A DNA stretch of 64,000 nucleotides, taken from the NCBI RefSeq assembly GCF_000189635.1, contig NW_002476376.1, positions 2,004 through 66,003 on the forward strand, in the 5' to 3' direction. The notes below the pieces were generated by a model. The model was not told where the DNA came from. It did no database searches and saw nothing but the letters and a program-made list of their open reading frames with translations. This stretch comes from Tetrahymena thermophila SB210 (Eukaryota; Ciliophora; Oligohymenophorea; Hymenostomatida; Tetrahymenidae). This document shows positions 13,086-23,900 of this stretch, in pieces (positions within the stretch are counted from its first letter, which is position 1; each line of letters begins with the position of its first letter). A program made the position numbers and the translations under genes.

Positions 13086-13156
13086 GGTTGTATGGTGTAG
13101 CGGTTAGCACCGAGGACTTTGAATCCTCTGACCTGGGTTCGAATCCCAGTACGACC
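13086..13156 (+). tRNA. tRNA-Gln, anticodon UUG (reads CAA/CAG)
   Basis: This folds as a complete 71-nt cloverleaf. The acceptor arm GGTTGTA pairs with TACGACC with one G-U. The D-arm contains GTGTAGCGGTTAGCAC. The anticodon arm GAGGA-CTTTGAA-TCCTC has TTG at positions 34-36, and the T-arm CTGGG-TTCGAAT-CCCAG carries the TTCGA box. No intron and no encoded CCA are present. This tRNA decodes normal Gln codons; the tRNAs reading UAA and UAG as Gln are separate genes not found here. Confidence 0.97.
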
Positions 13157-13159
13157 TTA

Positions 13160-13166
13160 TTTTTTT
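13160..13166 (+). terminator. RNA polymerase III T-run terminator
   Basis: A run of seven T residues begins four bases after the last tRNA base, as expected for Pol III termination. Confidence 0.85.
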
Positions 13167-13671
13167 AATTGTAAAACTGGCAGAAATTTTGCATAAATAA
13201 GAAAAATATGTTTGTTTTTAAATTCGAATAAATAATTAAATTCAGATTAAAATAATATCAAGAGTGAAAAAATAAAGAATGAATGAATAATTTATTTATA
13301 GGATTGAATCTACTTTGGGTTTTAGACAAATAGAAGCTTTTGCAAAGACTTTTGTTTTATTTGTATCTTTAATAATTAATTGTTAATTAATACCGTTAAA
13401 TTTTGATCAAATTGAATTAAAGATTTAAGCGCAAAATTTAATTATTATTTATATTCAATTGGATTAATTCAAACAAATTATTTAGAACAAATAATTTATA
13501 AGTCTAAATTGTCATTACTTCGCTTTTTTGAGATAAAAAAATAAACACTTTTTAATTTTTTTAGTGAAATTCTACTCAGTTGATAGACGAAGACATTTAT
13601 TTTAGAAAATTTTGTCATGATGAATTTTTATTTTACTGAATAAAAGTAAAGAGAACATGTAAGATGAGTAT

Positions 13672-13673
13672 GA

Positions 13674-13733
<60 letters not shown>

Positions 13734-13734
13734 A
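13672..13734. repeat. (GAAA)n microsatellite
   Basis: About 15 uninterrupted GAAA units form a pure purine strand of 63 bp. Confidence 0.97.
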
Positions 13735-14084
13735 ATAATAGATATGATCAAAGTAGATAGATATTTTATTTGCTGATGAATAATAAATAATATGATATTA
13801 ATATTAGAAAGATAGATAGAGAATCAATCAATCGTTTTTAATTAATTTACTATAGACATATAAACACAAGTTCTTATCAACTATTAAAGTATATAAAGCA
13901 AACTTAAAATGGTTCATTTTTAATAAGTTTGCTTATAATTTTAATTATTTTCACTTACTAATTCAAAATATTTTGTAATTAAGTTTCGTAGATGCCAATA
14001 ATTGTTGGATTGATTGATTCATTCATAATTCTCTCAAGTTTTCAACTAAAATAATTTATTTTATATTTTTTTGATGTTTCAGAC

Positions 14085-14819
14085 TCAATCAGTCCAAGTG
14101 CCACGAGTGATTTCACTTTTGGGATATTTTGCTGAGCAGTTGACAAAATCTGCATCATCCATGTAGCCCTTGCAGAAGTAAGTACCATCCTGTTAGTTAA
14201 ATCTAAGTCTACCTCCTCCACATTTTGAGCAATTTGGGAGAGTTCCCATAGTTTAGCAATCAGCCATTCTTGAAGCGATTTCTTGTTTATTTCCATTTTG
14301 AGTCATACCATTCTTTTTGAGAGCTTATTTGATAGCAGCAACAGATAATTTTAAAGCTTCTTCATAATACTTTTCATATTTTGCTTTTTCAGCTGCTGTA
14401 TAGCCTGCTAAGGCACCTCCAGAGCTTCCCTTTTTGGCAGCTCCTTTTTTTGCACCATTTTTACCTTTTCCAGAGTCTTCATCACTTTCGTCTCCGCTTT
14501 CAGGCTCATCTGATTCACTTTTTGATCCTTTTTTACCCTTTGCTTTACCTTTAGCAGCTTTGGCTCCCTTATCAAAATTCTTTTTGGCTTCTGCTTGTTC
14601 TGTTCCTGATAAGGCACTGTAGCCATCTAAATCTTCGATGTCTTTAGATCCTGCAAATTTAGTCTTAGAAAAGCATGAAACATGATACCAAGAAGTTTCA
14701 TCATAGTCTCCTTTAGAAATACTTATTCCTACACGCACTTCATCTTTTGCGATCTTCTATTTGCATTATTTGCAAGAAGATCTTGCTGATTTGGCTTTTT
14801 CTATTGATAATTGGACCAT
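14085..14819 (-). CDS. PARP-type zinc finger plus PADR1 zinc-fold protein without catalytic domain (244 aa)
   Basis: One uninterrupted frame runs from ATG at 14819 to TGA at 14085. Residues 1-50 hold a PARP-type DNA-break finger with Cys16-x2-Cys19-x26-His46-x2-Cys49 and the typical WYHVSCF end. Residues about 75-140 are a low-complexity Lys/Ser/Asp/Glu linker resembling a nuclear-localisation region. Residues about 150-244 match the PADR1/third zinc domain of PARP1: a helical part with ALKKNG and EIASRMADC, then Cys197-x2-Cys200-x15-Cys216-x11-Cys228, ending TRGTWTD. PARP1 uses the same four-Cys pattern for its interdomain zinc. Missing here are the second finger, BRCT, WGR and the ADP-ribosyltransferase domain, and no coding sequence follows the TGA. 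It could bind DNA ends and modulate a separate PARP; this role is inferred. Confidence 0.88.
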
Positions 14820-16930
14820 CTATCTTTTCTTTTTTTTGAATAATATGTATTTAATTTGTTTATTTATTTATTAGCTTTCAAATTGATTTGTTAATATTTA
14901 TTAAATTATTAATTTTTTTTATTAATATTTCTAAAGGATACTTACTATTAAAGGTCAATAGATAAAACAATAAAGAAAATTTATTCTAATCAGAAAGAGG
15001 TAAGCAGTACATTTAATGCTGATCTTTTCAAGTGCATTCGTTTGATTGGTAGAAAGCTTTTATTTATTTTATATTTAGAAATAAAATTTCGCATTTAGAT
15101 ATTTTGTTTCTTTCTCTCACCTATCTATTCAATAATTTTATGAGATAAAACAATTTTATGATATAAATTTTAATTTAAAAAGAAGAAAATTTATATTTTT
15201 ATTGAAAATTTTATAATAAACAACCTAAAATTTATTTAGAATCTTTTCAAAAGTATCTCATTTGCATTAAATGTCTTTTATTTAGGTAATCTTAATTTCA
15301 ATAATTAACTTAGTCATATTTAATGTGAGAAAATATTTTGTTTATTATGATAAAATCTATACTAACATAGATAAAAATAAACTGCTATTTGATATAGAAA
15401 TAAAGATGGTTAAACATTTATTCTAATATTTATCTTTATTAATTTATTTTCTTTTTATTAACAAAGTAGAAATAAAGAAGAATAAAAATGGATTTATTTA
15501 TTCTCATAAAAAAATCAATTCAAAGATAGTATATTAAATTAATTACTTTTTAAGTAAATTAGTTATTTATTTATATAAATGATGCAAATACATGTTAATA
15601 TTCAGTAATTATTTTTAAATTGAAAAAATGTTTGATGTAAATTAATATGTTCAAAAGAATTCAAAAACTTAAAATTTCAATTATTTTTTTATAATATTTT
15701 TTATTAAGATAAATGAAATAAATTTGAAAAATAAATAATTTTATAACATAAAATTTATAAAATTAAAATTATTTTTAATTAATAATTTATATCAAATTTA
15801 TTTATGTTTTTAAAATTTTATGGAAAAATGATACACAAATTTCAAACTTTAAAAAATAATTAATTATAAAATATTTTACTAAACAATTTTAGATTAAAAA
15901 TTTTATTTAGATTTGATTTAAAATAATATTAAATCAAACAATCAATGACACTTTTAAATAGAGATTTTAAAAATAAAATTAGGCACAGAAATAGTTATTT
16001 TAATTAATATAAAGAAGAAATTAAAATAAAATTTAAAGATAAATAAAAATGTTTTTTTTTTAATTTAAGCAAAAAACTATGAAAATATTGATTTGAAAAA
16101 CATAAAGAAGAATAATCAGATTGCATATTTATTAATATTAAAGAAAAATTATTGTAAAGTAATAGCTGTTTAATGAATAGTAATTTAATTATTTTCTATT
16201 TGAAGGGAAGAGTAAATTCACAGCCTAATTCATTTTAACATTGATCAGAAAAGAAGCTTGAAAGTATATTTATTATAAAATAGATTGAGATTTCATTTAA
16301 TTAAAGAAATCGATCATAGAATATTTAAGCAAAACTAATATTCTGCTTCCAAGTAAGATATAAAAATTAAAAAACTTTCTATATTAAACAAGCGAGAAAT
16401 CAAATATACTTTCAATTGTGATAGTCAACAAATAAATATAAAGCTTACAATAATTATTGTGATTAGCTATTAAGAAAACAGAGACAGTCTATTAATATAA
16501 ATAAAAATTAATAGGTAGGTTCATTTTAATACAAATACCATGAAACACTTTATAGATTTATTGTAACTAAATAGAAAAGCTTAATTAAGTATTTATATCC
16601 ACTTTCAAGAAAATATTTTCTTTATTAACTATTTAAAACAGATTTAGTTTTTAAAATTTATCTTTCTATCTATCAGTCTATTTATATAATAAACTAAATT
16701 ATTTATGTGTTTTTAAAAAATTAAACTTTGAGAAGTAAAAAAAACATATATTTTAATGAAAGTATTTTATTTTTTATGTGTTTTTTATGAATTGAGCAAA
16801 ACTTATTAATTAATTTATATATTTTTTTATTAAATATAGCTATTATATAATTTAGTAGAAAAAAATTTGCTTTAAAAGTAGGGATATAATAAATTAGCTA
16901 ATAAAGAAACTAATCGTATAGGGTAAACAC
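14820..16930. other. 2.1-kb AT-rich spacer
   Basis: AT-rich region between the divergent zinc-finger and LRAT-like genes, so it should contain both promoters. From about 16390 onward it is duplicated at 18170-18700, upstream of the second LRAT-like gene. This includes a shared TTTGCTTTAAAAGTAGGGAT block (16870 and 18644) about 60 bp before each start codon. Nothing else was recognised. Confidence 0.6.
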
Positions 16931-17554
16931 ATGGGTAATAATACAATTTTTAAGATGAAGTTAGAAGAAATGTAAGTCAGCACTGTACAAGATTGTACTC
17001 ATTTAAGGGTAAAAGAGATTTCAGTTGTGGCTCGCTCAGTTGATATAACTGTTGTTAAGTAATTAGGAGCTAAGCATATGTTTCTAGTTTTGAGGCTAGA
17101 AGGTGACATTCTAATAATCAATGATGTATCTGATGGCGATGGTGGAAAAGGAGCAAAGGTAGTATTTAAAAAACTCCCTTAATGCGAAATTAATGAAGGA
17201 CAGGAGGTTCTCATAACTGCGTGCATAAGGCGTAATGTCACTTTGCAAAATGTTATTTCATATGCAAAATAATATTAGATAGAAAATCCAAATTATCAAA
17301 TTCACTCAAAGAATTGCTAGTTCTACTGCATTAAAATACTAGAAAAGCTGCATGTAGAACAAGTTCACATTTATATAGTAGCGAATTATAGCCACGAAAA
17401 TATGAAAAATACAAAAAGAAATGGTGGAATTGCAGCAGCTATTTTAAGTGGAATCGGAATCGGAATCTATTTATCCTGCAAAAGAAAGGGAGCTAATGAA
17501 GGAGAGAAGAAATCTGATGAGGAAGTGAAGCAGCCTTAAACCTGCTCCGAATGA
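16931..17554 (+). CDS. Small tail-anchored protein with LRAT/NlpC-P60-like His...Asn-Cys signature, copy 1 (207 aa)
   Basis: Intronless frame from ATG at 16931 to TGA at 17552-17554. Residues 46-80 contain GAKHMFLVLRLEGDILIIN, with His49 placed like the catalytic His of LRAT/H-rev107 proteins (His, hydrophobic strand, turn, strand). Residues 126-135 read SKNCQFYCIK, resembling the Asn-Cys-x-x-Phe nucleophile motif (NCEHF) of that superfamily. Residues 165-183 (GGIAAAILSGIGIGIYLSC) form a hydrophobic helix followed by Lys/Arg and an acidic tail, a C-terminal anchor as in H-rev107 acyltransferases. The GDGGKGAK loop is identical in the neighbouring paralogue. Superfamily assignment is by motif only; a thiol acyltransferase or peptidase is the inference. 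Confidence 0.85.
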
Positions 17555-18706
17555 AAAAAAATATATAATAAAATTATTCATTTGTGCAAACTTATTTATT
17601 TAAGAATGAATAGATTTCACTCTTAAAACAAAAATTTTTAAAACATTTCTTTGATGTTCATCAAATTAATTAATTAGAAAAAAGGCTACTAACTAAATTA
17701 AAATAATAAATAAATAAAAAATAATCATCCATGTTTATGTTTTTCTTCAAAAATTAAGATTATTTCAACAATTCTAAATTCTTTAAGATATATTAATTTA
17801 AAAATTTGTTTCTAAGTAAGTAAGTAAGCAAATAAATACTCAGTTAGAACATAAAAAAACATATTATTTCTCTTATTAAGTTTGCTAACTCATTCATATA
17901 TCCTAAATTCATTTATAAATGTTAGTATGGATTTTACAAAGTGTAAACAAAATATCAAAAGTAAATGCTAATAATTATTTTGATAAAATCCAATAAATTA
18001 AATTCATACTAATAATTAGTGCTGTTAAATAAATATATAAATGACTCACTTGGCATACAAAAATATTTTTTTTAATTTTAGTAGTGAAATGAGGGTGAAT
18101 AAAATGCGAATTCCATAAACTTAACATAAGTGATTTTATATTTGATTCAAAGAATTTATTTTTAAACTTTGGTTATATTCCAAAATTAAACCCCTGTATT
18201 TTAAATTGAGATAGTTAATAAATAAATATAAAGATTGCAATAGTTATTAATAATTAGCTATTAAGAAAACAAAAAGAGTTTATTAATATAAATAAACGTG
18301 AATAAGTTTATATATTACAAATAAGATGAAACACTTGATAGATTAATTGTAATTAAATAGAAATGCTTAATTATTTATTTATTTACTTTCAAGTAAATAC
18401 TTTTCTTTATTAATTATTTAATAATGCAGATTTAATTATTTTAAAATCTGTCTATATTATAAACTAAATTGTGTCTGTTTTAAAAAATTAAATTTTGAAT
18501 AGAAAAAAGAAAAGTATTTTAATAAAAGTATTTTAAATTTCCTAACATACATAATAAGGCAAAATTGTTATTTATTAATATTTATTATTATTATTATTAT
18601 TATTATTAAAAATAGATATTAAATTATATAGTAGAAAGATATTTGCTTTAAAAGTAGGGATATAACAAATTAACTAATAAAGAATCTAATTGAATTAGAT
18701 AAGAAT
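17555..18706. other. Spacer between tandem paralogues
   Basis: AT-rich intergenic DNA holding the 3' flank of copy 1 and the duplicated promoter of copy 2 from about 18170. A TTA/ATT microsatellite of about nine units lies at 18581-18607. Confidence 0.65.
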
Positions 18707-19327
18707 ATGGGTAATAGTACAGTTTTTAGTATGAACCTAGAAGGTATGTAAGTCAGGACAGTACGAGATTGTACTCATTTAAAGGTAAAAGAGATTAAAG
18801 TTATGGCTCGCCCAGTTGATATACCTGTTGTTAAGTATTTAGGAGCTGAGCATATGTTTCTAGTTTTGGAGCTAGAAAATGGAGTTCTAATAATCAATCA
18901 TATATCTGATGGTGATGGCGGAAAAGGAGCAAAGGTAGTATTTGAAAAACTCCCTGAATCTGAAGTTGATGAAAAACATACTACTGTCTTAGAAGTACGC
19001 CTAAAAAGTTCTCCTGCCACTTTGCAAGATATGATATCATATGCAAAATAATATTAGGAAGATCATCCCACTTATAAAATCCTTTCAAAGAATTGCTAGT
19101 TCTACTGTGTTGAGATGCTAAAAAAGCTGCATATAGAGGACCATCTCATTATAATCGTATCTAACTACAGCGATGATAACATGTAAACTACAGCTCTCAA
19201 AGGTGGACTAGGATTAGCTGTAGCACTAGCTGGAATTGGACTTGCTGCATAGGGATTATCAAGTAATGATGAAAAAAAAAAGAAAGACGAATTTGAAGAC
19301 TTGCTAGCTTAACTTGACTAGATATGA
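18707..19327 (+). CDS. Small tail-anchored protein with LRAT/NlpC-P60-like His...Asn-Cys signature, copy 2 (206 aa)
   Basis: Tandem paralogue of the gene at 16931, also intronless, ending at TGA 19325-19327. His49 is kept in LGAEHMFLVLELENGVLIIN, as is Asn129-Cys130 in SKNCQFYC. The loop SDGDGGKGAK is unchanged. The C-terminal helix is at 166-184 (GGLGLAVALAGIGLAAQG), followed by a short Lys/Asp/Glu tail. The His, Asn, Cys and anchor survive while the tail and residues 82-105 differ, suggesting both copies are functional. The candidate activity is the same; substrate is unknown. The N-terminal Met-Gly-Asn does not fit the usual myristoylation consensus, because position 6 is Val. Confidence 0.86.
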
Positions 19328-20904
19328 AAAGAAAATAACTTAATAATAACATTATTCATTGAGTGCAAACTTATTTATTCATCCGCATATTTCACTCCTA
19401 AAACAAATTTTTAAACATTTTATTAGGTCTTTATCAAAAAAACTACTAACTTTATTAAAATAATTAATAAATATTCATATATATACATACAAGCTTTTCT
19501 CCAACAAAAATACAGATAGATTATCTATCAACTATTCTAAAATTCTTTCTAAATATACTTAATTAAAAAAATTATTTGTAAGTAAAAACTTGTAATATAT
19601 ATATAAATATATAAAATATCTTTGATTATTTAATTGATTGGTATAAAATTTATTTATTCATCTATATTTATTTGTATGGATTTTTCTAAATGAAAATAAA
19701 TGTCAAAATCAAAACATAAAAATATTTAAAATAAATGCCAAAAATTATTTGATAATATCCAATTAATTAATTTCATATTTATAATAATTTTGATATCAAA
19801 TCCAATTAATTCTAAAATAATATTTATTTTCTTATATATTTTAAATTTTGTAACAGAGCTAACTACCATAAAATCAAAATTTGTGTATTTTCATTCATTC
19901 GTTCACTTAATCAATCACTTAATTAATAAATAAATCAGCTTTTATTATCAAAAAAGTATAAGAAAAATAATTTAGCATCATAAGACGAATATTAACTAAG
20001 AAATAGATTACAATTCAAATTATAAATAACTCTGCATTACATTCAATATACCTATTTTATTTGTTTTTGCTCATAAATTTACTAAATTTTTAATGGTTAA
20101 GAAATTAAATAGCTTATTAGCATAAAAATAATTTAAAATAATTTCTTTTTATTATTTATTTAGCATGTTGAATTTTTAAGTAAGTAAGTAAATAAATGTA
20201 ATTCTTCAATTGTTGAAATTAATTTTGCTAATTTAAAGAAACATAATTCCTTTTAATTTTAAGATTATTTTTTAGTATTAAATTTCCATAATTAATTAAT
20301 TTATTTTCTTGTCTACAATAAGTTTTTAAAATTAAGACATAATTAATTTTGCTGTCTTTAATAAGTTTTTGATATTAATTGAAAAAAGTAATTGAAAAAT
20401 AATTAGTTCAAACAATTAAAAAGACCTTTTCATAAAGTAAATAAACAAAATGATTGGTTTTTATTATAGTCTCAATATAAATTATATTGTTTTATTTCAT
20501 CATTTATTTAGCTTTATTCTTTTAATACATTTTACAGTTAAAAATAGAAGAAAAATATTTACAGTTTTTATGCAAATTATGAACTAAAAACTATATAACT
20601 AAATAATTAACTAACTAACTAACAAACTAATTAATTAACTAACTAAAATAGAGAAACAGACATACATACATAAAAATATAGATTGAACAACAAACAAGAT
20701 AAATAAAAAAATTTACTATAATTTTATTTATTTATTTATCTATCTATTTTTTTATCTCTTTATATTTATTTATTTATATATATTTATATAGAGTCTTTTA
20801 CTTTTATTCATTTAGCTGACTCTAGTTGAAAGCAAGCATCTTCATTAATGAATGAATGAATTAACTAATTGATTGATTGATTAATTTTTTGGTTTTTAAT
20901 TTAT
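19328..20904. other. 1.6-kb AT-rich spacer
   Basis: Spacer between convergent genes (LRAT-like copy 2 and the minus-strand multi-membrane gene). It has several short simple-sequence tracts, including a TAACTAAC run near 20607-20645 and TTTA/TCTA tracts near 20727-20790. No gene was recognised. Confidence 0.6.
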
Positions 20905-23900
20905 TCAAAGCTCTCCCTCGCTTTCTTAGATTTGATTTAAGGTGGAGATTAGCTTGTCTACATTTCTGATGTTAGTGAGACAGAGGATTGTCATTACAAT
21001 ATCAAAAATAATAAGATCGTAAATTTGCACGTAGCTGGAGAGTACTTCAGGATACTGCAGGATCAGAAAGGACACAAGTGAGCATAAACCTGAAACGTTG
21101 CTCTTGATTTAAGACGAAAGCACTTTTCTAAAGTTTGTCAGCACAATGGTAGCTCTTTCGACGTCTTCTCCATATGGATATCTAAACCACCCTTCAACTG
21201 AAAAGATATTAGTTAGTGTCAAGCTCACAGACTTAGGTATGAGGCAGAAAGCTAATCTTGCAGGTACTATTAGAAAAGAAAGACAGCCTTCCCTCTTTGA
21301 AGAGGGCAGAGGATTCAAAAGACAGCTAGTCTTTGGCGTGTTCTCCGAGTTTGCAAGGATAGAACCTAACAAATATGCATCAAAAATCCACAATAGAGTG
21401 CTCAATGCACAAGCTCCGAGCAAGGTTTACAAAACAGGACTCTCAAAATCCCCTCCTGATACTGAAAAACCCCACAAAAGAGTGTAAGGCATTTGAATAG
21501 CCTCAGCAACACTTAACAAAAAAAGCATAAGACAATCTATTCGCTAACCACGCAATTCCTTTTCTCTTTCTCTCACTCCTTTATGCTCTTTCCCACTCGC
21601 ATTCCTTCCAGCGCTACTGCTACCACTGCTGCTGCTTCTACTGCCGCTGCTGCTCCTCCTCATGCCGCTGCTGCTCCCATTCGAATGACTCTTCCCTTTC
21701 AATTTATTGTAGGTGTATCTGAGAACGCTCTAACTCACACTCACTGCCAATGCTGCCAACACTATCCATATAAAGATTGCTCCTCCTCCTTTTAAAGCGC
21801 CTACAGTATCTTGCAACTGGCCCATAACCTTACTGCCAGTATTGCTGCTGCTTTCGCCGCCTTCCCTTTAATCGGCCTTAGCACTTGAACTTTCTTCAGT
21901 CATTCTAGTCAAGGATTGCGCTTTGTCTGATTTTTGTGCATCATCTGGATGAGTAGTGTCTATATTATCTGCAAGATTTGTAGATAAAGAGTAATCTAAT
22001 AATCTTGATCTTGCTGTCTGAAGCAAGTGACTATCGACGCACCCGTTGAACTCAGGCACCAGCGTATATCCTTGATTGCAGCTTGAGCATTAAGTGAGAT
22101 TTGAAGGCGAACATGACAAGCATTAAGGGTCTTTTAGCTAGCAAGCTAAACAAGTACCATTATAGGCTACATATTAAGGGCTGCATGTAGGAAGACAAGC
22201 AAGGACGGCGTGATGATTGTACTGCGACTTGAGATATCCAGGAGCACAAGCTGTACAAGCAGCGTAATTTGATGCGCAAGCTTAGCAATTGGGTGAGCAA
22301 GTATATTTGGAAGTGATTGGGAGACTAACTGATTATATAAGCCAAACATTTTTGAAACTATTTCCTTATTGTGTACTCCATATCAATTAAAAATTATATG
22401 TCTAGGCTACATTTTATTCATTTTATTCAACAATACCAGAGGGATTTCTCAAACCACTTATTCTAAGTTACTAATTTTTGATTATCAAATAATAATAAAT
22501 AAAAATTATTTAAAATTATAAAAATAATATTAACTAAAAACCCTACTAAAAAAATTAAAAAAATTTATTAGAATAATTTTATAATAAGCTATTATTTAGC
22601 AAGATGGGGGTTTTAAAAAAATACTTTTTAACTAACTAACTATATTTATATTATAAAAAAAATATTTGTAGAGCTTTGTGAAATATATCGATATTTTTGT
22701 TGGCAGCAAATAATTTTTTAAGTAAAAAATAATAATTTACAAATGGCTGAGACATTATTGCGAAGCTAGAAATAGAAAAAATAAAGTTGTTAGGAAAATA
22801 AAAAAGACACTTTAATTATTATTCTAAATAGATTTAATTTTCTCCTTAAGTCAGAATTGAGCAATTGTAATTATTAGATACTAGAAGAAAACTTTAATCT
22901 AAGGTTAGGGAAAGGTAATAATTATCATTTATTTTGGGAGGCAAATTCATTTATTTAATAAAAAAAGTGTAATTCACATCACTTAATCCAAGTAGAGAAT
23001 TTGATAATTAAAGAGGAGAACTAGTTGAAAATACAATAAAATTTTAAGGCATTAAATCACTCAAAACATCTATGATCTTACTTTTAGTGTTTATAAGTCT
23101 GTTTTCTAAAAATAACTTTATTACTGCTTATTTCTACTAAATAGTATTCTCAGCTACTACTACTACTTAATAAACTTCGATAGTTATTTTTGTATCTTTG
23201 TGTTATAATATTTATTATATTAAAATTAAAGAAAATTATATTTACCTGGAAGGACTTATTAGAGGATGAGTAAATTTAAAGTTGAATAGTTTTGTTGAGT
23301 TCCCATTTATAGAGAACATTAAACAAAAGAAGCAGGTTAGCAAGTGATATTATTACTACCAAGAAATTAGTATGGTAATTAAATGTTTAGATGATGCTTC
23401 TCCCATAAATATATTGGGTAAGAAAAGGTCATAGTAAAATTGAAGATATCTCTTAAGTATGTTGATATTGTATTGAATGCTAAATAACTCAAATCAACTT
23501 CTGTTAAATTTATACCTTGATAAGTAGATACTTCTGAGTTCGTGAAATAATAAGGTAAGCTATTATTATTTAAATCTAAATTCTCACTAAAAAAAGTAGG
23601 TGGATTCAGATCCTATTTATTTGAACTATTTCTGTTTGCAACAAAAATTTTTAATCCTTAAGTCTAAGTGGCTAAATCATAACTTTTTACATTTTAAATA
23701 GTAACTGTATTATTCAAGCAATAGTTATTATTATTGTTGTTGTTTAGCTGTGAGAATTGTTATAAAGCTAAACAAGAAATGTAGATGCAATTGTTATTTT
23801 ATGTATAGCCAATAACAGACTAGGCAGAAAGTGGATTTACTTGAGTGTATTAATAATTATTTCCATGGCAGCCAAAAAGATTAAATGAAGAATTTTGCTA

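Larger units (their letters stand above)
13157..14084. other. Spacer with GAAA microsatellite
   Basis: AT-rich spacer between the tRNA and the 3' end of the zinc-finger gene. Its only distinct element is the GAAA microsatellite at 13672-13734. Confidence 0.55.
16390..19330. repeat. Direct tandem duplication of a ~1.78-kb gene-plus-promoter unit
   Basis: Two units, about 16390-17700 and 18170-19450, share the upstream region, the promoter-proximal block, the whole coding region and part of the 3' flank. Start codons are 1776 bp apart. Coding similarity is highest in the first 110 residues and around the Asn-Cys motif, and lowest in the C-terminal tail. Confidence 0.85.

Noticed and set aside
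14042-14626. Separate frames at 14042-14296, 14408-14626 and 14434-14622
   Set aside because: They are other-frame or antisense readings of the zinc-finger gene. Standard-code stops (TAA/TAG) split the true frame and made the shadows look longer.
21146-21795. Plus-strand frames at 21146-21487 and 21583-21795
   Set aside because: Antisense to the GC-rich last exon of the minus-strand multi-membrane gene. That exon is one continuous frame with homology to the gene at 27936; the plus frames have none.
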